Shown: in pieces, positions 31,456-36,583 of the stretch
Numbering within the stretch: the stretch's first letter is position 1
Layout of the letters: each line of letters opens with the position of its first letter
Assembly (NCBI GenBank): GCA_023247445.1
Contig: JAHFGL010000023.1
Span: forward strand, 1-36,583
DNA: 36,583 nucleotides
DNA from: Candidatus Omnitrophota bacterium
GTDB taxonomy: Bacteria; Omnitrophota; Gorgyraeia; Zapsychrales; Zapsychraceae
Reading direction: 5' to 3'
Made by a program: the position numbers and the translations under genes
The notes under the pieces: generated by a model
Seen by the model: the letters and a program-made list of their open reading frames with translations, nothing else
Database searches by the model: none
Told to the model about the DNA's origin: nothing

Positions 31456-32670
31456 ATGAAAATTATTTCCATCGCAAATCAAAAAGGCGGTTGTGGGAAA
31501 ACGACAACAGCTATTAACTTAGCCTCAGCCCTTAGCCAGAATGGGCGTAAGGTTTTGTTGATTGATTTGGATCCACAAGCCCATGCCTCGCTTGGTTTGG
31601 ATGTTGAAAGTCAGGATAGTATTTATAATGTGATTTCGCGTTTGACCCCTCGTAAATTAAAAATTGAAAATATTATAAAGAGAGTCGCTGATAGTTTTGA
31701 CATTGTTCCTTCCAATATCCTCGTTGGAACTTTAGAACAGGAATTATCGGACGAAATTGGTCGTGAGCTAAAATTGTCAGAAATCTTAAACCCACTACGA
31801 AGTCAATATGATTATATTTTGATTGATTGTCCGCCGAGCTTAGGGATTTTAACCGTTAACGCCATTCGCGTCAGCAATGAAATGATTATCCCCGTTGAAA
31901 CGAGTCGTTTTTCAATGCAGGGGGTCGATCATTTGATGGATATTGTTAATTTAGTTAAAGATCGTCTTAACCATGTTGTTTCCTGCCGAGTTCTTGTTAC
32001 GATGTTTGATTCTCGCTTACGCCATTCATTTGCGATGTTATCTGCTTTTAAAGAAAGATTTAAGGGCCTATTGTTTGACACAATCGTTCACATTAACGTT
32101 AAACTTAAAGAATCCGCCGTCATGGGAAAACCTGTGGATGCGTATGACAAATATTGCCGAGGTTCAAAGGATTATAATACTTTAGCCAAAGAAATTATTT
32201 TTAATGATACGCCTAAAGAATTGCGAAAGGAAGAGAAGGCAACAAAAGTAGTAAAAGTTGAAAAAGTAGAGAAAATACAAGAAGTAGAAGCGGTCGAAAC
32301 AGTTGAAGAAATTGAAACAGCCGCTGAGCCAACCTTTCAACCAATGTCTACGCGTATGCAAGAATTAGTTGCCGAGCAATCAAAGGAGCTCTTTAAAACA
32401 ACATTTGCCATTGAAGCGGTGAATGCAAAATCGGTTTATGTAACAGGTAGTTTTAATGATTGGTCGTTAGATGATAGCTGCCGATTACAACAGGTAAACG
32501 GACGATGGGAAGTTGATTTAGAGCTTAAGCCTGGCGTTTATAAGTATCAATTTATCGTCGATGGTGTTTGGAAAGAAGATTCCAAAAACCCGCGCAAAGA
32601 ACGCAATTCCTTTGGAGACATCAATTCGCTCGTTGAGGTAAAAGCTGATGAATCCCCAGCCACCCCGTGA
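31456..32670 (+). CDS. ParA/MinD-type ATPase fused to a C-terminal CBM48/AMPK-type glycogen-binding domain
   Basis: Residues 1-250 form a ParA-type ATPase: deviant Walker A KGGCGKTT (10-17), switch/Walker A' DLDPQAHAS (about 37-45), Walker B LIDCPPSLG (about 121-129). Such ATPases place chromosomes, plasmids or protein clusters by ATP-dependent dimerisation on a surface. A charged linker (about 255-300, VVKVEKVEKIQEVEAVETVE) leads to residues about 315-395, which read TFAIEAVNAKSVYVTGSFNDW, then WEVDLELKPGVYKYQFIVDG and DSKNPRKERNSFGDINSLVEV (quoted in part), the pattern of the CBM48/AMPK-beta glycogen-binding fold. The fusion is unusual. No parB is nearby. A ribosome binding site AAAGGGGG precedes the ATG. 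The next gene overlaps by 23 bases. Confidence 0.92.
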   Translation: MKIISIANQKGGCGKTTTAINLASALSQNGRKVLLIDLDPQAHASLGLDVESQDSIYNVISRLTPRKLKIENIIKRVADSFDIVPSNILVGTLEQELSDEIGRELKLSEILNPLRSQYDYILIDCPPSLGILTVNAIRVSNEMIIPVETSRFSMQGVDHLMDIVNLVKDRLNHVVSCRVLVTMFDSRLRHSFAMLSAFKERFKGLLFDTIVHINVKLKESAVMGKPVDAYDKYCRGSKDYNTLAKEIIFNDTPKELRKEEKATKVVKVEKVEKIQEVEAVETVEEIETAAEPTFQPMSTRMQELVAEQSKELFKTTFAIEAVNAKSVYVTGSFNDWSLDDSCRLQQVNGRWEVDLELKPGVYKYQFIVDGVWKEDSKNPRKERNSFGDINSLVEVKADESPATP

Positions 32671-32974
32671 GGATCCTCAGATTCTTGAGGGGAAAGTTTT
32701 TGCCATTCTTTCCTATCTTTCTATTCTTTGTATAATTCCGTTAGTTCTTAAAAAAGAAAATCCGTTTGTTTTGTCCCATGGGAAACAAGGATTGGTCATT
32801 TTTGTGGCCGAGGTGGGCATTTTTATTGTCCATATTGTTCTTGGAACGTGGATACTCAAGACAGGAATGTTTATTCTTGGCGCTATTTCTTTTTGGGGGA
32901 TCATTGTCTGCCTTAAGGGGGAATATCTTAAGCTTCCCTTTGTCTCGGATATTGCAGAAAAAATTACGTTATAA
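32648..32974 (+). CDS. Small membrane protein, Tic20/DUF4870-like
   Basis: Three hydrophobic segments (about 17-35, 48-66 and 70-88). The pattern AILSYLSILCIIPLVLKKENPFVLSHGKQGL matches the DUF4870/Tic20-like family (residues 18-48 in part), whose members are small membrane proteins without a firm role. Length 108 aa. It starts inside the ParA-CBM48 gene (23-base overlap), with GAGG-like sequence near the start, so the two are translated together. It may be a membrane partner for the ATPase; that is inference from the overlap. Confidence 0.82.
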   Translation: MNPQPPREDPQILEGKVFAILSYLSILCIIPLVLKKENPFVLSHGKQGLVIFVAEVGIFIVHIVLGTWILKTGMFILGAISFWGIIVCLKGEYLKLPFVSDIAEKITL

Positions 32975-32991
32975 ACCCGATATCGACTACA

Positions 32992-33456
32992 TTGGCCATT
33001 TTTAGAAAAATAATAGCTTCTCTAAAAAGAATATTTGATACATCATCTCCTTCTTATTCAAAGAAAAAGAAATCAAAAAAAATTCCCGCCGCAAAAATTC
33101 GTCCTAAAAAGAAAATCAATTTAGGAAAGAAGAAATATTCCTCACGGACGATTAAACAAAAGAAACCAATAAAAAAAGAAATTTTGACTAAAAATGATGC
33201 CCCCCAAGGTGTTTTGGTTGGAGAAATAACACATTTTTTTTCAAAGATCCAAGTGGTTGTTGTCAAAATGACGGAAGGGAGTATTGTGGTAGGAGATCGG
33301 ATTCATATTAAGGGGAAGAATTCTGATTTTGTGCAGAAAATTTTGTCGTTACAGATTGAAAGTGTCGATGTCAAAATTGCCCGCAAAGGAAATTTGGTGG
33401 GCTTAAAGGTTGAAAAGACAGCTCAACCTGGGGATAAAGTTTATAAATTAAAGTGA
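32992..33456 (+). CDS. Basic protein with EF-Tu domain-2-like beta-barrel
   Basis: Residues about 1-70 are very basic (Lys-rich, KKKKSKKIP, KIRPKKKIN) and could bind nucleic acid. Residues about 75-154 match the translation-factor domain-2-like barrel found alone or at the end of U32 peptidases: VLVGEITHFFSKIQVVVVKM, GSIVVGDRIHIKG, IESVDVKIARKGNLVGLKVE and PGDKVYKLK. No GTPase domain is present. The only start near the 5' end is TTG at 32992, and no clear ribosome binding site is visible. It lies 17 bases after the DUF4870-like gene. The role is unknown; RNA or ribosome contact is a guess. Confidence 0.75.
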   Translation: MAIFRKIIASLKRIFDTSSPSYSKKKKSKKIPAAKIRPKKKINLGKKKYSSRTIKQKKPIKKEILTKNDAPQGVLVGEITHFFSKIQVVVVKMTEGSIVVGDRIHIKGKNSDFVQKILSLQIESVDVKIARKGNLVGLKVEKTAQPGDKVYKLK

Positions 33457-33487
33457 TTTCTCCGAATAGAGTTTTTGAATCGATCAA

Positions 33488-33516
33488 TTGTTTTATTAAA
33501 TATTAGATGTTATACT
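33488..33516 (+). promoter_or_regulatory. Probable promoter of the pilin-leader cysteine-rich gene
   Basis: TTGTTT (33488-33493), 17 bases, TATACT (33511-33516). The leader to the ATG at 33562 is about 39 bases, AT-rich and without a ribosome binding site. Confidence 0.45.
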
Positions 33517-33561
33517 TTGATTGCCTAATTTAGAAAAATTATTTTTTTATTCTAAGAAATT

Positions 33562-35940
33562 ATGATCAAAAGACTAAATAAAATTGGACAAAATGCTATT
33601 GAGTATATGCTCATTGTCGCAACGGTAACTGTTGTTTTGGTTGCTGCGGCTGGCCCCAAAGGATTTCTCACCCAGCGGATTAATAAAGCCCTTGATCTTT
33701 CGGTGGGAGGGATTGAAACCATGGCCAATTGTGTCTGTTATCAGGACGACCCTAGTGGGTGCAACCCTAGAGCCCCCTGTAGTTTTTCTGATGCCAATGC
33801 TCCCCTTTGTAATAATAATCATGTTTGTGATGCTGGTGAAGATTGTGTAACTTGCGGTGATTGTTCGTGTACTCCTGTAGACGGTGGAGATGATGGTGGG
33901 GGTACAGATGGTGGTGATGGTACTGATGGGGGAACGGGTTCAACTTTTACTTGTCCTGGCAATGGTTGTGAACGCGTTTTAGGAGAAAATTGTGAAAATT
34001 GTCCGCAAGATTGCGGCTCATGTTGCGGGGATGGCGCCTGTGATCCTACGTTAGGAGAGTGCGTATCTTGCCTTTCAGACTGTCGTCCTAATGGAACATG
34101 GAGCGCACCAACAGTAAGCTCAACAGGATGCATGAATATATTTGGATTATGTCGAAAAGCTGTTGCCACCTCTCGAACATGTCAGAATCCAACCCCTGAA
34201 TGCCCTAGCGCTGCTTGTTCAGGGTGTAATGCAATAGGGGGAGGTTGCCCTAATACTGATATTGTCAATTCGTTTACGAGTTGTTCACCAGGGGAATCGT
34301 GCTGTGGAAATACAGCAATAGAGGCGGGCGAGCAATGTGATGATGGAAACGCGGTTGATGAGGATGGTTGTTCTTCAAGTTGTCAGATTGAACTTGCTCC
34401 TGGTTGTCCAGCGGATAGTAATCATTTGATACCTTTTTGTGGAACATTTTCTGTTCCAGCACAACTAGATGGAGGGTCTTTTTCAGGCGTTTGCACATCG
34501 GCTAATTGTGATTTTACGGTCATATGTAATGGTGGAACATTCGAAGACACACTCTCTAATTGTCGTGTCCCGGTTTGTGGTAATGGGGTACCTGACCTAG
34601 GTGAGCAATGTGATGATGGGAATACAACAAATGGAGATGGTTGTTCTTCGAGTTGTAAGCTTGAAACGGGTTCTAATTGTCCTGCGGAAAGTAATTTTCC
34701 CATAGCACTCTGTGGAACATTATCTATTCCAGCGATGAATGATGGAGAATCTTTTACAGCTACTTGCACGGATAGTAATTGTGATTTTATATTCCACTGT
34801 ACTGATGGTTTAATTGAGCCCGGAGGATTCTCTAATTGTCGCGCCCCGGTATGTGGGAATGGAGATCTTGAATTTGGGGAACAATGTGATGATGGAAATA
34901 CAACAAATGGAGATGGTTGTTCTTCGGGTTGTGACACTGAAACTGTTTCTAATTGTCCGGCAAAAAGTAATTTTCCCATAGCACTCTGTGGAACATTATC
35001 TATTCCAGCGATGAATGATGGAGAATCTTTTACAGCTACTTGCACGGATAGTAATTGTGATTTTATATTCCACTGTACTGATGGTTTAATTGAGCCCGGA
35101 GGATTCTCTAATTGTCGCGCCCCGGTATGTGGGAATGGAAACATTGAGTTAGGGGAACAATGTGATGATGGGAATACAGCAAATGGAGATGGTTGCTCTT
35201 CAGGCTGTCAAATTGAAGTTGCTGCTTGTGGTGATGGAACTGTTCAGTCAGGTGAGCAATGTGATGATGGGAATACAGCAAATGGAGATGGTTGTTCTTC
35301 AGGCTGTCAACTAGAACCTCCCCGATGCGGTGATGGAAGGATTGATCCTGGCGAGCAATGTGATGATGGAAATACAGTTGACACAGATGTGTGTACTAAT
35401 CTTTGTCTCAATGCTGTTTGCGGGGATAATTCTGTTCAATCTGGGGTAGAACAATGTGATGATGGTGGGACTGATCCAGAGGATGGTTGTTCGCCAACGT
35501 GTCAAAATGAAACATCTATTTGCGGAAATCTCATTATTGATCCAGGAGAATTTTGTGACGATGGAAATAGACTTTCTAGTGATGGGTGTTCCTCATCATG
35601 TCAGTTGGAACCATTATTTTGCGGAGATAATTTATGTGATCTTAATGAAGGAGTAAATCCGTCACCATGCCCGGGTGATTGTACGTGCAATAATACTCGT
35701 CCGGTCGTGCGCTGTAAAATTCAGCCAGATTATACTGTTTGGACAGAGGGGCCCACATTTGATAAATGTACGCGCACTCACCACAATTTTACAGTTCGAT
35801 GTAGAAATAATCCGGGTCATCCGGATTTTTGTGATACAAATGAAACTATCACCGTAGGCACTAGAACGTGCTCGCCAACCACAAGAGGACCAAGAGCTTG
35901 CAAGGTTGTCAATAATACAAAAAGATGCGTGCAACTTTAA
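33562..35940 (+). CDS. Cysteine-rich surface protein with Flp-pilin-like leader and DUF4215 repeats
   Basis: The N-terminus MIKRLNKIGQNAIEYMLIVA carries a prepilin-type leader: cleavage after G9, Glu at +5 and Tyr at +6 (the Flp G/xxxxEY pattern), then a hydrophobic helix to about 30. After a short pilin-like stretch come Cys-rich repeats, a Gly/Asp linker (about 105-128), and about eight DUF4215-type units of the form CGNGxxExGEQCDDGN...GDGCSSxC between about 247 and 690, then another Cys-rich tail to 792. DUF4215 repeats are typical of secreted, disulfide-bonded proteins. A pilus-tip or pilus-linked adhesin is inferred. Two 92-residue units are almost identical at the DNA level, a recent internal duplication. 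No pilus assembly genes are in the window. Confidence 0.85.
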   Translation: MIKRLNKIGQNAIEYMLIVATVTVVLVAAAGPKGFLTQRINKALDLSVGGIETMANCVCYQDDPSGCNPRAPCSFSDANAPLCNNNHVCDAGEDCVTCGDCSCTPVDGGDDGGGTDGGDGTDGGTGSTFTCPGNGCERVLGENCENCPQDCGSCCGDGACDPTLGECVSCLSDCRPNGTWSAPTVSSTGCMNIFGLCRKAVATSRTCQNPTPECPSAACSGCNAIGGGCPNTDIVNSFTSCSPGESCCGNTAIEAGEQCDDGNAVDEDGCSSSCQIELAPGCPADSNHLIPFCGTFSVPAQLDGGSFSGVCTSANCDFTVICNGGTFEDTLSNCRVPVCGNGVPDLGEQCDDGNTTNGDGCSSSCKLETGSNCPAESNFPIALCGTLSIPAMNDGESFTATCTDSNCDFIFHCTDGLIEPGGFSNCRAPVCGNGDLEFGEQCDDGNTTNGDGCSSGCDTETVSNCPAKSNFPIALCGTLSIPAMNDGESFTATCTDSNCDFIFHCTDGLIEPGGFSNCRAPVCGNGNIELGEQCDDGNTANGDGCSSGCQIEVAACGDGTVQSGEQCDDGNTANGDGCSSGCQLEPPRCGDGRIDPGEQCDDGNTVDTDVCTNLCLNAVCGDNSVQSGVEQCDDGGTDPEDGCSPTCQNETSICGNLIIDPGEFCDDGNRLSSDGCSSSCQLEPLFCGDNLCDLNEGVNPSPCPGDCTCNNTRPVVRCKIQPDYTVWTEGPTFDKCTRTHHNFTVRCRNNPGHPDFCDTNETITVGTRTCSPTTRGPRACKVVNNTKRCVQL
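34688..35139 (+). repeat. Recent in-frame 276-bp tandem duplication
   Basis: The 176 bases at 34688-34863 and 34964-35139 look identical by eye, with a period of 276 bases (92 codons). The DNA between is more diverged. A third, older copy of the same protein unit lies upstream (about 34395-34580). Confidence 0.85.
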
Positions 35941-35944
35941 GTTT

Positions 35945-36376
35945 ATGAACAAAGATTCCAAACGATTACCCAACGAAATTAATCTTATCCGTCGATATCT
36001 TACCTGGTGTTATAAAACAACCAAAGAAGATTTGGATCGTATTGATCGTTATTATACGCAAGACAGAGCCGATCAATTTATTTTAGACCAGCTAATGAAA
36101 GATCCTAAGTTTTTTAAGGAAGACGATGCTTATCAAAGCCTGGTGAGAGATTTCGAGAAATATATGGTCACCAAAAAAGAGAATGTTGATAAAAAGAAGT
36201 TTAAAAATATAGAGAAAAAAGTTTTAGATCCAAATTATAAATATTTAAGTAATCGATTTCAGGCTATCGAAAAAGCTATCCAACATTTTCTGGGTCAGAA
36301 AGAATTGGCGAAAATCACAGATCTTTATGAGCAGGAGATGACAAAAAGGATTTTAGAGGCGAAAGAACATGTTTGA
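35945..36376 (+). CDS. Small charged helical protein of unknown function
   Basis: No family recognised. From the ATG at 35945 the protein is 143 aa, rich in Lys, Glu, Asp, Tyr and Gln, with no signal peptide or membrane helix, and is probably all-helical (IRRYLTWCYKTTKEDLDRID, RDFEKYMVTKKENVDKKKFK). The frame extends to an ATG at 35906, inside the preceding gene, but those 13 residues add nothing recognisable, so the ATG 4 bases after the preceding stop is preferred. No ribosome binding site is obvious, and translation is probably coupled to the cysteine-rich protein. It is likely cytoplasmic. Confidence 0.75.
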   Translation: MNKDSKRLPNEINLIRRYLTWCYKTTKEDLDRIDRYYTQDRADQFILDQLMKDPKFFKEDDAYQSLVRDFEKYMVTKKENVDKKKFKNIEKKVLDPNYKYLSNRFQAIEKAIQHFLGQKELAKITDLYEQEMTKRILEAKEHV

Positions 36377-36380
36377 CCTG

Positions 36381-36510
36381 AACTTCCAATTAACAATTTC
36401 CAAATACCAAACAATACACAAATTCCAATGACCAAGATTCAAGCTTAAAAAAATTGTTTGTAAATTGTGGTTTGTTAATTGTTTGTAATTTGGTGCTTGG
36501 GATTTGGAGG
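36381..36510. repeat. AT-rich intergenic repeat with inverted arms
   Basis: CAATTAACAA (36387-36396) and TTGTTAATTG (36472-36481) are perfect 10-base inverted arms, and both flanks are built from CCAAATxCCAA-like and TTGGxATTTGG-like words. It lies between convergent genes. The CCAAT/ACAA word style resembles interspersed intergenic repeats of uncultured bacterial genomes (from memory). Confidence 0.5.
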
Positions 36511-36511
36511 G

Positions 36512-36583
36512 TTAACGGCGGCTATCACGGATTTTTTGTTGGTTTTGGCGCATCATTTCTTTTTGGCGTGCGCGAATTTCTTC
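36512..36583 (-). CDS. C-terminal end of a minus-strand gene (partial)
   Basis: Reading the minus strand from the right edge gives 23 residues, EEIRARQKEMMRQNQQKIRD then SRR, closed by TAA at 36514-36512. The stretch is highly charged and helical, without hydrophobic residues to suggest a membrane segment. The body of the gene lies outside the window, so no function can be given. Confidence 0.6.
   Translation of the reverse strand, partial: EEIRARQKEMMRQNQQKIRDSRR

Noticed and set aside
34422-35144. 240-codon reverse-strand frame under the DUF4215 repeats
   Set aside because: It mirrors the repeated units of the plus-strand gene, which has an export leader and clear domain repeats.
1-36583. 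CRISPR arrays, insertion sequences, prophage or toxin-antitoxin genes
   Set aside because: No regularly spaced repeats, transposase, integrase or phage proteins are seen on either strand.

Overview
The window is a gene-dense, AT-leaning stretch of a bacterial chromosome. The gene set suggests an uncultured Gram-negative-type lineage, and I lean towards Omnitrophota (formerly OP3) or a relative. The reasons are an outer-membrane porin-like barrel, lipoproteins, a TMTC-like membrane/TPR protein, very large secreted proteins ending in a GGIDxN-type C-terminal block, and a Flp-like leader on a cysteine-rich protein. This placement rests on recalled family traits, not on a search.

Layout. 1-8040: two secreted proteins (295 and 2325 aa) that share the same C-terminal block. 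8041-8190: an imperfect REP-like double hairpin between convergent genes. 8191-10401 (minus): a Ski2/Hel308-like DNA helicase. 10402-10574: a divergent control region with two strong palindromes and opposing promoters. 10575-15834: dtd, tatD, a membrane-anchored DUF3352-like protein, a 59-aa lipoprotein with a GTG start, and DNA polymerase X with a PHP domain. 15846-18801: nfnA and nfnB (long overlap) and panB. 18814-19134: a small zinc-ribbon membrane protein. 19201-25084: glyS, ppdK, a sigma-70 family factor and a LacI-type sensor domain without its DNA-binding part, in tightly packed or overlapping order. 25126-26239: apt and a TPR protein. 26240-26460: hairpins and tRNA-Arg(CCT). 26553-28793: a TMTC/DUF1736-like membrane protein with TPRs, carrying an in-frame palindromic repeat. 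28794-30596: a structured leader, a porin-like protein and a strong terminator. 30830-33456: a likely operon of a membrane-anchored beta-sandwich protein, a ParA ATPase fused to a CBM48-like domain, a Tic20/DUF4870-like protein and a basic protein with an EF-Tu domain-2-like barrel. 33562-36376: a 792-aa protein with a Flp-pilin-like leader and DUF4215 repeats, then a small unknown protein. 36381-36583: an AT-rich intergenic repeat and the C-terminus of a minus-strand gene.

Most genes are housekeeping: translation quality control, central carbon and redox metabolism, nucleotide salvage and DNA repair. The less ordinary parts are the shared C-terminal block, the ParA-CBM48 operon, the sigma factor/HTH-less LacI pair, the pilin-leader cysteine-rich protein and the palindromic control region upstream of dtd and the helicase.
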